Translations under genes and position numbers: made by a program
The notes under the pieces: model-generated
Database searches by the model: none
The model's input: the letters and a program-made list of their open reading frames with translations, nothing else
Told to the model about the DNA's origin: nothing
Shown: positions 34,757 through 43,508 of the stretch, piece after piece
Position numbering within the stretch: the stretch's first letter is position 1
Layout of the letters: each line of letters opens with the position of its first letter
From: Microbulbifer donghaiensis
Lineage (GTDB): Bacteria; Pseudomonadota; Gammaproteobacteria; Pseudomonadales; Cellvibrionaceae
Direction: 5' to 3'
Assembly: GCF_900129095.1 (NCBI RefSeq)
Contig: NZ_FQVA01000001.1
Span: 744,001-808,000, forward strand
Length of the DNA stretch: 64,000 nucleotides

Positions 34757-35931
34757 GACCCGGCAAACGCCCCCGCATAGCGAAGTCCACCGTCAAAAAA
34801 TCGCCATTCTCCCCGCGCCATGACGTGGCGAATAACAAAGCTCTGCGGGTCCACTACGGCAAGATCGGCGTCCATCCCGGCTGCGATGCGGCCCTTCTGC
34901 CGCAACCCGAGTACGCTGGCGGGATTGGCGGTGACCGCCTGTAACGCCTTGACGAAGTCGATATTTTCCACACTGACGGCCCGCTTGAACTCGCCGAACA
35001 AACTGGATACCGAGCCCACTTCGATATCCTGCAACCTGCCCTTCTCGCAGAAATTCGTCATGGAACCCTGGGCGTCCGAAGAGAACGTAATGCGTTCCGC
35101 AGGCACGCCGGCTTCCAGTGCCGCCTTCAGTGCAGCACTCGCGCGCAGCTCGCCAGTGGCGAGGATTTCCGGCGTTGTCGACGTGGTAAAATCTATATAT
35201 CCGCCGGCGCGGGCAAATGCCACGCCGTGTTCCAACAGGGCGTCATTGCGATTGATATGAGTCGGGTAGAACTGACTGATGGGAATATCGGACGCCGCCA
35301 CCGCGTCAAACAGCGGCTGCAGTCGCCCCTTGCAGGCACCCACGTGAATACTGACCACTCCACTCTTGCCGCTAAGAAGTCCCGCAACCCGCGCATCGGA
35401 AGCGACTCGCACCAGCTCATGGATTGAGGGCTGGGAAGAGCGATGATCGGAAATGGCCAGCTCGCCAACACCGATGATATTGTCGACCAGCATGATGTCG
35501 GTGCGTACACTGCCGGTCAGCGTATTTACCGGAAACTGGTAGGAACCGCTGTGCATGTAACAACTGAGCCCCTGTGCGTCCAGCGCCCTGGCCTTGCCGT
35601 AGAGTTCGTTCAACGTCCGCGTGGTGGCGTCGGTGCCGAGCACACCGACTAGCGTCGTGACAGCGGAGGCAATTGCCTCGCGGGAATCCAGCTCCGGGGT
35701 ACGCGAAGCAAAACCACCTTCACCGCCCCCACCACTGATATGCGCCAGAGAATCCACCAATCCCGGTAGTAACCAGGCGCCGTCTGCATCGACGGTATCG
35801 CCAATATCCGCTGGCAGATCCAGCCCGTGGTCGATTCGGGCTATCTTGTCACCCGCCACCAGTACATCGCAGATACCGAAATCCCGCGGCGCAAAGACAT
35901 GGGCGTTTTTTATCAGGATAATTTTCGACAT
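34753..35931 (-). CDS. IadA-like beta-aspartyl (isoaspartyl) dipeptidase with altered metal site
   Basis: 392 aa from the ATG at 35931, close to E. coli IadA in length. GICDVLVAGDKI, GGGGEGGFASRTPE, GVLGTDATTR, AISDHRSSQPS and YPTHINRND are typical of IadA, which cleaves beta-aspartyl dipeptides such as the beta-Asp-Arg released from cyanophycin. Zinc ligands H196, H225 and D286 are kept. The HxH motif reads L62-A-H64, and the bridging lysine (K162 of E. coli) is replaced by E157 in GVGELAISDH. A mononuclear or Glu-bridged site, as in E. coli NagA, is possible. An upstream TTG (35940) is an alternative start. Confidence 0.83.
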   Translation of the reverse strand: MSKIILIKNAHVFAPRDFGICDVLVAGDKIARIDHGLDLPADIGDTVDADGAWLLPGLVDSLAHISGGGGEGGFASRTPELDSREAIASAVTTLVGVLGTDATTRTLNELYGKARALDAQGLSCYMHSGSYQFPVNTLTGSVRTDIMLVDNIIGVGELAISDHRSSQPSIHELVRVASDARVAGLLSGKSGVVSIHVGACKGRLQPLFDAVAASDIPISQFYPTHINRNDALLEHGVAFARAGGYIDFTTSTTPEILATGELRASAALKAALEAGVPAERITFSSDAQGSMTNFCEKGRLQDIEVGSVSSLFGEFKRAVSVENIDFVKALQAVTANPASVLGLRQKGRIAAGMDADLAVVDPQSFVIRHVMARGEWRFFDGGLRYAGAFAGS

Positions 35932-35947
35932 AGAAAGCAATTACAAC

Positions 35948-37516
35948 TCAGAAATTGGTAAAGGCGGCAATGACCACTGCCGTCGAGGCAATCAAAAAGA
36001 GTCCGGCCTGTAACGGCAATACAAATCTCACCCAAACGCCCCAGTCGAGTCGCGCGGCACCCAGGCACCCCATCAGTGCGGCAGAGGTGGGTACAATGAT
36101 GTTGGTGAGGCCGTCCCCCAGCTGAAAAGCCAAAACCGCGGTCTGACGGGAGACGCCGACCACATCTGCCAGCGGTGCCATGATGGGCATCGTCAGCGCG
36201 GCCTGCCCGGAGCCGGAAGTTACGAAGAAATTGAAGACGGTCTGGAACGCCAGCATAAACCAGGCTGACACAACACCGGAGACACCGGAAAAAGACTCTC
36301 CAGCCCAGTGCAGAATAGTATTCAGAATGCTGGCGTCGCTGGGGTCGTCGCCGCCGAGCAACAGCACTATGCCCTTGGCAAAAGCCACCACCATCGCCGC
36401 CGGCAACAGTTGTTGAGCACCTTCCTTGAACGCAGCGGCAGCTTTGTTAGCGGTTAAACCGTTGAGGCCGAACAGGATCGCGACTACGGCAATGACGACA
36501 CCCATGGTAAAAAACTGCGTGGCGATTTCCGGCAGGAAATAATTGCGTTGCACGACGCCCCAGATCATCCAGCCAATGCCAGCGGCGAACAGCAGCAATA
36601 CCCATCCGTCGCCACGCACCATGGTCTGCAATGAATCAACCGGCATGCGCCTCTCACGAAATACGCCATCCGACATATAAGCGAGTGAGACTTGCGGTCT
36701 GCGCTGGACTCGACGCGCGTAGGAGACCGTGAAAACAGTGAGGAACCCGGTGCTGATAAGCCACAGCAGCATACGCGGGCCGCTGCCGGACATTAACGGT
36801 ACTTCGGCAATTCCCTGGGCAATACTGACCCCAAAAGGATTCATCCAGGAAGTGGCAAAGCCAACCTGAGTGGCGACGTAGGTGACCAGCAACGCGGTAA
36901 TGCTGTCGTAACCCATAGATACCAATAGCGGCACCAAGAGCAAGGTAAAGGGAATTACCTCCTCCCCCATGCCGAAGACTGCTCCGCCGATGGAAAACAG
37001 GCAGCACAGGATAACCAGGTAGAGCGAGCCTGCCCGTCGGTTGCGGGCGATCACCTGAAAAAGGCCGCGCTCTATCGAGCCGCTGGCGAAGATCAAACCA
37101 AAGGCACCGCCGGTCAGCAGGATAAAGGCAAAAACGCCGATGGAAGCTCCCCACTTTGTACCGGACACCATCCCCTCAAAAGGGAAGTTGAGCAAACCGA
37201 TCTCCCCACCCTCGGCAAACAGCGCCATACCCCGGGGTGCCTCCGCTACCTGCCGGTAGGTGGTCGGGTCAATCACACTGCGTTCTACGTCGTTGACCGT
37301 ATTGACGATGGTGTCGAAGCTGCCGGCGGGAATCAGGAAGTTGAGTGCAAAAGCGCAGATGGCCACACACAGCAGGATCAGGTAGGTGTCCGGCATCACC
37401 CATTTGGGTTCAGCGGCGACACCGCCGGCGTCCCGCGGGTCGGCGTTGGGAGTAGAGGATTGCATGGAAGATTCACCCATATTAGTTTTTATCGCCTTCG
37501 CAATCGTTCGCGACAT
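35948..37516 (-). CDS. YfcC/DcuC-family inner-membrane transporter
   Basis: 522 aa, about 12 hydrophobic segments, of the DcuC-like C4-dicarboxylate/basic amino acid carrier family (YfcC group). Signature stretches are FAFILLTGGAFGLIFASGSIERGL, GGAVFGMGEEVIPFTLLLVPL, TSWMNPFGVSIAQGIAEVP, FFVTSGSGQAALTMPIMAPLADVVGVSRQ and GDGLTNIIVPTSAALMG. In this operon it is a good candidate for import of beta-Asp-Arg or export/exchange of a product. The start is uncertain: ATG at 37516 lies directly after a hairpin; ATG at 37480 is the alternative. It ends 16 bases before the dipeptidase start. Confidence 0.85.
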   Translation of the reverse strand: MSRTIAKAIKTNMGESSMQSSTPNADPRDAGGVAAEPKWVMPDTYLILLCVAICAFALNFLIPAGSFDTIVNTVNDVERSVIDPTTYRQVAEAPRGMALFAEGGEIGLLNFPFEGMVSGTKWGASIGVFAFILLTGGAFGLIFASGSIERGLFQVIARNRRAGSLYLVILCCLFSIGGAVFGMGEEVIPFTLLLVPLLVSMGYDSITALLVTYVATQVGFATSWMNPFGVSIAQGIAEVPLMSGSGPRMLLWLISTGFLTVFTVSYARRVQRRPQVSLAYMSDGVFRERRMPVDSLQTMVRGDGWVLLLFAAGIGWMIWGVVQRNYFLPEIATQFFTMGVVIAVVAILFGLNGLTANKAAAAFKEGAQQLLPAAMVVAFAKGIVLLLGGDDPSDASILNTILHWAGESFSGVSGVVSAWFMLAFQTVFNFFVTSGSGQAALTMPIMAPLADVVGVSRQTAVLAFQLGDGLTNIIVPTSAALMGCLGAARLDWGVWVRFVLPLQAGLFLIASTAVVIAAFTNF

Positions 37517-37519
37517 CCA

Positions 37520-37538
37520 CCGGGGCGGAAAGCCCCGG
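37520..37538 (-). promoter_or_regulatory. Hairpin between the receptor and transporter genes
   Basis: CCGGGGC-GGAAA-GCCCCGG is a perfect 7-base stem with a 5-base loop, 26 bases past the receptor stop and touching the possible transporter start. No T-run follows on the minus strand, so processing, mRNA stabilisation or control of transporter translation is likelier than full termination. Confidence 0.5.
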
Positions 37539-37563
37539 CGGATACCATCCTGACGCTACCGCA

Positions 37564-40368
37564 TCAGAATGCATGGCCGTAACGGAGAGTCATGAAGCGC
37601 CCCATGGAGTTGTGGTTGAAGTGATCGACGTTGGCACTCGTACCCAGTACCAACGGCGGCTCCTCATCCAGCAGGTTATCGACGCGGAAGCTGAGCCAGC
37701 TGCCATTATCGAAGTCGCGACTTACACTCAGGTCAAACACTGTCCATGGATCCACCTCGACTAGCGAGTCGCCCGGCAAACCTACGGCTTCCAGAACCCG
37801 CGGGCTCGGATCGTCCATATAGCTGTGGGTGTACCTGGCACCCAGGGTTGCAGACCAGTTCTGGTAACTCCAGCGCAGGGAACTGTTGGCCAGCCAGCGC
37901 GGGTAAGTGTACTCACCGGCTTCACTGACAACACCCAGGGCCGCCGACGGCAGCTTGTCAAATTTCTCCAGATAGGTGCCATCCAGCGTAAAGCGGAAAC
38001 GACCCCAGTTTTCGGTATCGAAATACTGTGTAAACGCCATATCCACGCCGCTGGTTTTCTGCCAGCCGAGGTTGGTCAGCTGGAAATGCGCATCAACGAC
38101 GAACCCTCCGGCCATCTCCAGCCCAGGCATCCCGGTTGCCAATTCGCCCTCAGCCACTACCGGGAACTCCCCCGCCAGCGCCCGCAGGATAAAGTCGTCC
38201 TCCTCGACACCAATCAGGTTTTCGTGCTCGATATTCCAGTAGTCGATGGATATCTCGGTATCGTCAGTCGGTTTGAGCAGGAAGCCGACACCCCAGGTAG
38301 TTGCGGTTTCCGGCTTCAGGCCGTCGTTGCCCACCTCTTCGGACAGCAGCGCTTCGCCATCTTCGTCGGCAAGACCGTCACAAGCGGCCGGCGTCACGGA
38401 ACAATCAACGGTGTAACTGCTCAGCAGAGTGCCGGCACCCACCTGGGCCAGGGACGGGGCGCGGAATGAGGTGGACCAGTTACTACGAAAAATAATCGCG
38501 TCGTTGAAGGCGTGGCGCAGCGCGACCTTCGGGTTGGCATCGCCGCCGAAGCTGTCGTAGTGATCGTAGCGCAACGCCAGCTGCAGCTCGGTGTTGGAAG
38601 CGAGCGGAACCATCTGCTCCATACATACTGCCCACTGATCGCGCTCGGCGTCGGCAGAGGTGGAGCTGAAGCCCAGAATCGGTTCCGGATTCAAAGTCGT
38701 GGAAATCGCATCGCCGGACGGCCTGTCCTGTACGGTTTCACGGCGGAACTCGCCACCGACGGCCACCTGGATGGTGCCGGCGGGCAGCTCGATCCAGCTG
38801 CCGGAAATATTGCCGTCGATTGCAATCAGCTCTGACACACCGTTGCGCCGCGCATCGGTGCGCACATACTGATCGACGACTTCCAGCTGATCTGCCTGGC
38901 CACCGAAGGGGTTGTACCAAGCGGTAGTCTGGCCGATGGATTCACAGGTCTCCCCGACATAATCCGCATCCGGACGCGCCAGATCCAGCTCCCAGCGATT
39001 GACCAGAGTGCCATCGGCACACAGGTTGCCCATACTGGCGTTATAGAAAGTTTCCGAACGGTACAGGCCGGACAGACCGCGCTGCTCCGATTCACTGCGT
39101 CCGATATTGGCAGCCAGCTCCCAGTCCCAGCCGGAGAGAGCGCCGCGCAGACCTGTCACCAGACGCACGGACTCGCTCTCGACTTCCACCGCGCGGGGAT
39201 CCGGGAATTTACCCCAGGCGTAGATCGGATAGCCGTAGAAATCACTGAAAGAATCGGTGGGATAATCCTCGCTGAAAGCCCCCTCTTCGACGATATCCGC
39301 CTGCAGCGCTTCCGGCCACAGAGGGCTCTCCGGATCAAAAGGCGCGCGACTGAAATTGGCCGGGGCGCTAGTGCCGCGGGACTGGTTCATCTGCACCATC
39401 GCGGTGTTGAACCACTCCACGTTATCCGTCAGCTGGTAACTGAACGTCCCCACCAGACTCGCACTTTCATACTCGTCCTGGGTAGCGACATAGGCGTTGG
39501 TGTTGAATTCACAATACTCGCCGAAACTGCCAAAACCGAACTGGTCATCCGGACAGCCGCCGTCGAACGCCACTTCGGTCTGGTCGTAGTACATCGCGAA
39601 CAGATCGTTGAAACTTGGGTAAATACCCTGCTGGCTGGGACGCACTGAGTTCGCCGAAATATCTCGGTCCCGGTCGTAGAGTGCATTACGGGTAAAAAAG
39701 TCGGCTACCAGCATCGTTCGGCTGCGCTCACCCTTATGGCCCCATACCCAGTTCAGGTTGTACTTGCCCTCATCGCTACCGGCAGTTGAGTTTCCGTGGG
39801 AGATGGAGATTTCGCTGCCCTCGAAATCCTCGCGCAGCACGAAGTTAACGACCCCGGCCACCGCGTCGGCGCCGTAGGTGGCCGCGGCACCGCTGGGTAG
39901 AACTTCCACCCGCTCGATGGCCGCCAACGGAATCGCATTGACGTCGACAAACGACTCCTGCCCCTTGGCAAAGGAACTCACGGACACCCGTCGCCCGTTT
40001 ACCAGGACCAGGGTCGCCGAGGCCCCGAGCCCCCGCAGAGACACACCTGCAGCGCCTACTGGTGTGTCGCTCGACAGCGGCCCGCCAGTCGCCGTGGAAA
40101 AGGTCCCACTGCCGCCGCCAGTCTGGGTCAGCTGCTGCAGGATTTCGATCGGTGACGTCGCGCCAGATGCTTCGATATCTTCACGGCCGATTTGCACGAC
40201 CTGCACCGCGCCCTCGGTATCCAGCCCCTTGATGTGGGTACCGGTGACCACGACCTGTTCAATAGCCTCCTCCGGCCCCTGCGCACTCTGAGCCACAGCG
40301 GCACTGCACACTAATGAGCAGCCAATAGCGAGACGAATCGCCTGGTACAGATGGGTTCTTTTATTCAT
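37564..40368 (-). CDS. TonB-dependent outer membrane receptor
   Basis: 934 aa; the ATG at 40368 has AAGGGA upstream and starts a signal peptide (NKRTHLYQAIRLAIGCSLVCSAAVAQSAQ). IEQVVVTGTHIKG is a TonB box followed by the plug domain (about 45-190: SPIEILQQLTQTGG, GVSLRGLGASATLVLVNGRRV, VEVLPSGAAATYGADAVAGVVN). The barrel ends in SMGRFMTLRYGHAF. FTPxxx-type barrel motifs and the long loops with paired Cys fit receptors for peptides or oligomers. As the first gene of the operon it would import cyanophycin fragments across the outer membrane (inference). Confidence 0.92.
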   Translation of the reverse strand: MNKRTHLYQAIRLAIGCSLVCSAAVAQSAQGPEEAIEQVVVTGTHIKGLDTEGAVQVVQIGREDIEASGATSPIEILQQLTQTGGGSGTFSTATGGPLSSDTPVGAAGVSLRGLGASATLVLVNGRRVSVSSFAKGQESFVDVNAIPLAAIERVEVLPSGAAATYGADAVAGVVNFVLREDFEGSEISISHGNSTAGSDEGKYNLNWVWGHKGERSRTMLVADFFTRNALYDRDRDISANSVRPSQQGIYPSFNDLFAMYYDQTEVAFDGGCPDDQFGFGSFGEYCEFNTNAYVATQDEYESASLVGTFSYQLTDNVEWFNTAMVQMNQSRGTSAPANFSRAPFDPESPLWPEALQADIVEEGAFSEDYPTDSFSDFYGYPIYAWGKFPDPRAVEVESESVRLVTGLRGALSGWDWELAANIGRSESEQRGLSGLYRSETFYNASMGNLCADGTLVNRWELDLARPDADYVGETCESIGQTTAWYNPFGGQADQLEVVDQYVRTDARRNGVSELIAIDGNISGSWIELPAGTIQVAVGGEFRRETVQDRPSGDAISTTLNPEPILGFSSTSADAERDQWAVCMEQMVPLASNTELQLALRYDHYDSFGGDANPKVALRHAFNDAIIFRSNWSTSFRAPSLAQVGAGTLLSSYTVDCSVTPAACDGLADEDGEALLSEEVGNDGLKPETATTWGVGFLLKPTDDTEISIDYWNIEHENLIGVEEDDFILRALAGEFPVVAEGELATGMPGLEMAGGFVVDAHFQLTNLGWQKTSGVDMAFTQYFDTENWGRFRFTLDGTYLEKFDKLPSAALGVVSEAGEYTYPRWLANSSLRWSYQNWSATLGARYTHSYMDDPSPRVLEAVGLPGDSLVEVDPWTVFDLSVSRDFDNGSWLSFRVDNLLDEEPPLVLGTSANVDHFNHNSMGRFMTLRYGHAF

Positions 40369-40985
40369 TGTATTTCCCTTTGCTTTCCGGGTGTCGGACC
40401 CTGGCAAGTTGGTAATCAGTAATTACAGACACATCTCGGGTAAACGGACACACGACGGCCGGGCAATGCCACACAGATCAGCAGACTCTAGACATACCAA
40501 TCCCGTGGAATATTGCAGAGGAAATAAGTGCGGGGAGATTCCGACTTATAGCTTCCTTTCCAATTCACTCAGCGGCTATCGAATATTGCTCATTACTGAG
40601 CAGCGCTCGATACCGTTAAGCCCCGGCTACGCCGAGAGAAGGAAGCTACTCGTCAAACCACTCACTGAGGTGGTAGTTGGCGGAGCAGCGCTCGATAGCA
40701 ATAGTAGTCATTTTGCTTGAGTTCATAGCGCTTTCAGTTGGCTGGTTAAAATTCTTCTTAGCAAACTTCACGCAATTTTTATCACGCTGAAAAAATGCTG
40801 TAAAGCCTTTCATCGCATCGCGCAGGAGTCGATGGAAAACGACGGCCAATACCAAATGATCTGCGGCACAGCCAGCGGAACCTGTGACTCCGCGTCAGCA
40901 TCCCGAGTGAAACCCTGTTCTGCATCCAGCCGCGAACCGGGGATACTGAACCCGGCCCACTCGCCGCCCGCCTGTGACTTCCCCA
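40369..40985. promoter_or_regulatory. 617-base control region of the receptor-led operon
   Basis: An imperfect palindrome at 40574-40614 pairs TATCGA (40577-40582) with TCGATA (40607-40612) and TGCTC (40587-40591) with GAGCA (40598-40602), with symmetrical internal loops. The 15-mer GAGCAGCGCTCGATA at 40598-40612 recurs at 40683-40697, 85 bases on. AT-rich sequence around 40745-40800 contrasts with the rest. These are good candidates for AraC-type operator half-sites. A 69-codon minus-strand ORF at 40646-40855 has no recognisable features. Confidence 0.5.
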
Positions 40986-42350
40986 TTACTGGTAGGGTTG
41001 ATTAATGTAGAAGCTGCCATTTCGCCCATCGATGCCGATGCGCTTCGGCACTACACTGGTCGCGCCAGTGAAGATATTGAACTGCTCATACTCGGACAAT
41101 TGGTAGCGCAGCACATCTTCATAGATGACCGGCTCACCACAGCTTGCCTGGGAGCGCGACGTCGCCCCATCCTCGGCGAGCACATAGACATGACCGCTGC
41201 CATCCACGATTCCGCCGCCGTCTGTCGAGAAGAAAATCGACGTCGCCTCATCCACACCGATACCGCGAATACCTGGCGGCAGGCCGGCCATGAAGACCAT
41301 CAGCCGCCCCATGCGATCCCGCTCGGCAAAATGCGTATCAATGATCAGGTTCTGCATGGCGGGCGTACTGAGAAAACCCGTGGAAATATTGATGTATTCG
41401 TGACACAGATCGGTGACCGCCTCGGAGGAATAGATACCCAGCACGCCATCCGGATCATAGATATGCTCGGACTGCACCGCGGCGCCGGCAGAAGTACCAC
41501 CGAGCACACCTCCTCGAGCCAGAACCTCGTCTAGCGCCTGCTGCAGCAGCGTGCCCTGCCACTGGTTCAGGTACTCGGACTGGTCCCCGCCGGCGATCCA
41601 CACAAATTCCGCCGACCGCACCGCCCAGGCGACGTAATCGTCGTCCGCGTATTGCCGCCGGTCGACGATCAGCGTCTCCACCGAATCTGCACCCAGCAAC
41701 TGTTGCAAATAGTCGTTGTAACCATCGCTGCCGGAGGTGCGCAGTACCACCACATCACCGCCAGCAAGCAGTGGCTTGACCCTGCGGGTAAAAGCCGCAT
41801 CCACATCGCTGCCCCCGCCCATGACCAGCAGGCCACCCTCGCCCTGCTCCACACAGATATCCGCTTCGCTGCCAGTCAGGTAACGGGTAAGCCCGCCGGG
41901 CTTCGCCGGCCGCGCGCCCAGATTGCACAGACCGCCAGAACCGCCGCCGGGGATACCGCGTACATCGAGGCTGTACCAACCCTGGCCCCGATAGCGGATT
42001 ATTTTTAGCGTGTAGAACCCCGTCCCCTCGACACTGACGGAAGCGCGCTCGGGCACCCTGCCGCTTTCCGCGCTATACAGTTGCCGCGAGGAGTCGTACA
42101 GATACCAGTCGAAGTCGTCGCCACCGTGATGATCCAGACTGATGTCCAGGGTGGCGGGCTGTTCGATGTTGAAGTAATACCAATCCTGGTCGCGGCGACT
42201 GCCGATAGCACCATCCACTAACTGGCCAGAACAGACCGGGCCATCGGCATCGGGTTCTGAATCATTGGATTCGGATTCCTCGGAGATACAGGCAAACGTA
42301 GAATGCCCTACCAGAAGACAGGAAAATACCAGGGCGATTCTAGTGAACAT
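40986..42350 (-). CDS. Second exported cyanophycinase-like peptidase with N-terminal PPC domain
   Basis: 454 aa; ATG at 42350 with AAGGAG. The signal peptide ends near HSTFA-C, and Cys21 could be a lipidation site although the lipobox is not canonical. An acidic linker leads to a PPC-type beta-sandwich (about 40-130: DQDWYYFNIEQPATLDISL, FDWYLYDSS, GFYTLKI) that is common in secreted hydrolases of this group. The S51 catalytic part has GGTSAGAA (Ser287), WIAGGDQSEY, DTHFAERDRMGRL (His340) and GIGVDEATS (Glu368). It probably initiates cyanophycin breakdown outside the cell. It has its own promoter region. Confidence 0.87.
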   Translation of the reverse strand: MFTRIALVFSCLLVGHSTFACISEESESNDSEPDADGPVCSGQLVDGAIGSRRDQDWYYFNIEQPATLDISLDHHGGDDFDWYLYDSSRQLYSAESGRVPERASVSVEGTGFYTLKIIRYRGQGWYSLDVRGIPGGGSGGLCNLGARPAKPGGLTRYLTGSEADICVEQGEGGLLVMGGGSDVDAAFTRRVKPLLAGGDVVVLRTSGSDGYNDYLQQLLGADSVETLIVDRRQYADDDYVAWAVRSAEFVWIAGGDQSEYLNQWQGTLLQQALDEVLARGGVLGGTSAGAAVQSEHIYDPDGVLGIYSSEAVTDLCHEYINISTGFLSTPAMQNLIIDTHFAERDRMGRLMVFMAGLPPGIRGIGVDEATSIFFSTDGGGIVDGSGHVYVLAEDGATSRSQASCGEPVIYEDVLRYQLSEYEQFNIFTGATSVVPKRIGIDGRNGSFYINQPYQ

Positions 42351-42523
42351 GAAACACTCCTTGATGGGGGCGGCCGCCCTGGACGACGGCCAGTTATTGT
42401 TATGTCATCAAAGAGTAACGCGGCGGCGGTTAATTGAATCGCCGCCAGACAACGAAGGGGAAAAATGGTCAAGTCCGCGGCGGAAATTGCACATTTTCAA
42501 TGGATTCGGCGCAATGCCCCGCC

Positions 42524-42832
42524 TCAGAAAGCGCAGTCCGTTGCATCCAGCAACATATGAGTAATAAGCCCGATACCCAGATAGCGCAGTGGTGGCCAGG
42601 GCAGGAACATCATCGCGCCGTAGAGGGAAATGGGCAGCATCTTGTGCAGCGGATGGAAATTGATACTGCAGCGATTGGGATCATAGACCGGATTGGCAAC
42701 CAGGTGATCCAGGTCCACCAGGTTGGCGGCCAGCATGATCAGCGCCGCCCTCTTCCAGTCAGAGCGAAAGAAAAACCAGGCAATGGCCACCGGCACCAGC
42801 CCGTGCAGGGCAAGATGAATATAACTGAACAT
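42524..42832 (-). CDS. DUF6122-type small integral membrane protein
   Basis: 102 aa from the ATG at 42832, four bases after the regulator stop. Three to four hydrophobic segments surround the motifs NLVDLDHL, FHPLHK and THMLLDATDC. The Asp and His residues (DLDHL, HPLH, HMLLD) resemble metal-dependent membrane hydrolases of the YdjM/DUF457 kind. Function is unknown. Upstream in-frame residues belong to the GntR gene region and are rejected. It is the last gene of a patatin-gntR-DUF6122 operon. Confidence 0.75.
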   Translation of the reverse strand: MFSYIHLALHGLVPVAIAWFFFRSDWKRAALIMLAANLVDLDHLVANPVYDPNRCSINFHPLHKMLPISLYGAMMFLPWPPLRYLGIGLITHMLLDATDCAF

Positions 42833-42836
42833 TGAT

Positions 42837-43508
42837 TTACAGAAGCTCTTCTGCGGAGATGGAGCCGAGGCCCTCTTCGATATCCTGGCGAATGGCGGTG
42901 CGCACGCGCTCCGGCTTGCCGGAGGCAATGGCCTCGAGCAGGTCCTGGTGGCGGTCGGGCAGCTCCTGCACGCCGAAGCGCTGGAACACCAGGTGCTGCA
43001 GCGGCGCTGTCTGCAGCCACAGGCTCTCGATCAGCGACAGGATGATATGCGGCTGGCCGAGACGATACAGGGTGAAATGGAATTCGAGGTTGGCGGTGAC
43101 ATACTCCTCGATGTCCTTGTCCGCCAGTGCCGAGGTCACCCGCTCGTCCAGCCTGCGCAGCTGTTCCAGCTGCTCCGCGCCGACAAAGGGCAACGCCTGC
43201 TCTGCCGCCTGGCATTCCAGCGCGACCCGGGCCGCACAGATCTCGGCGAGCTTCTCGGGCGTCATGGTCGGTACGGTCACCCGGCGGGTATCCGACAATT
43301 CCAGCGCGCGCTCCGAGGTCAGGCGACGCAGGGCTTCGCGCACCGGCATCGGGCTGCAATCCAGGTCCGCGGCCAGGCCGCGGATAGTGATAGCGTGGCC
43401 GGGCAGGAACTTTCCGCGCAGAATCGCATCGCGCACCTGGTAGTAGACCCGCTCCTGGGTGGTGCGGTACTCCTCCTGCGGCGTGTTGAATTCCTGTGCC
43501 GAACTCAT
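42837..43508 (-). CDS. GntR-family regulator, FCD (FadR/VanR) subfamily
   Basis: 223 aa. Winged helix at about 18-80 (RVYYQVRDAILRGKFLPG, ITIRGLAADLDCSPMPVREALRRLTSE, then the wing ALELSDTRRVTVP). The FCD ligand domain (about 88-210) is all-helical and contains the metal-binding Asp and His pattern RVALECQAAEQAL, NLEFHFTLYRLG and DRHQDLLEAIASG. Its ATG overlaps the patatin gene stop (ATGA), so translation is coupled. The ligand is unknown; a fatty or organic acid would fit the lipase neighbour. Confidence 0.9.
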   Translation of the reverse strand: MSSAQEFNTPQEEYRTTQERVYYQVRDAILRGKFLPGHAITIRGLAADLDCSPMPVREALRRLTSERALELSDTRRVTVPTMTPEKLAEICAARVALECQAAEQALPFVGAEQLEQLRRLDERVTSALADKDIEEYVTANLEFHFTLYRLGQPHIILSLIESLWLQTAPLQHLVFQRFGVQELPDRHQDLLEAIASGKPERVRTAIRQDIEEGLGSISAEELL

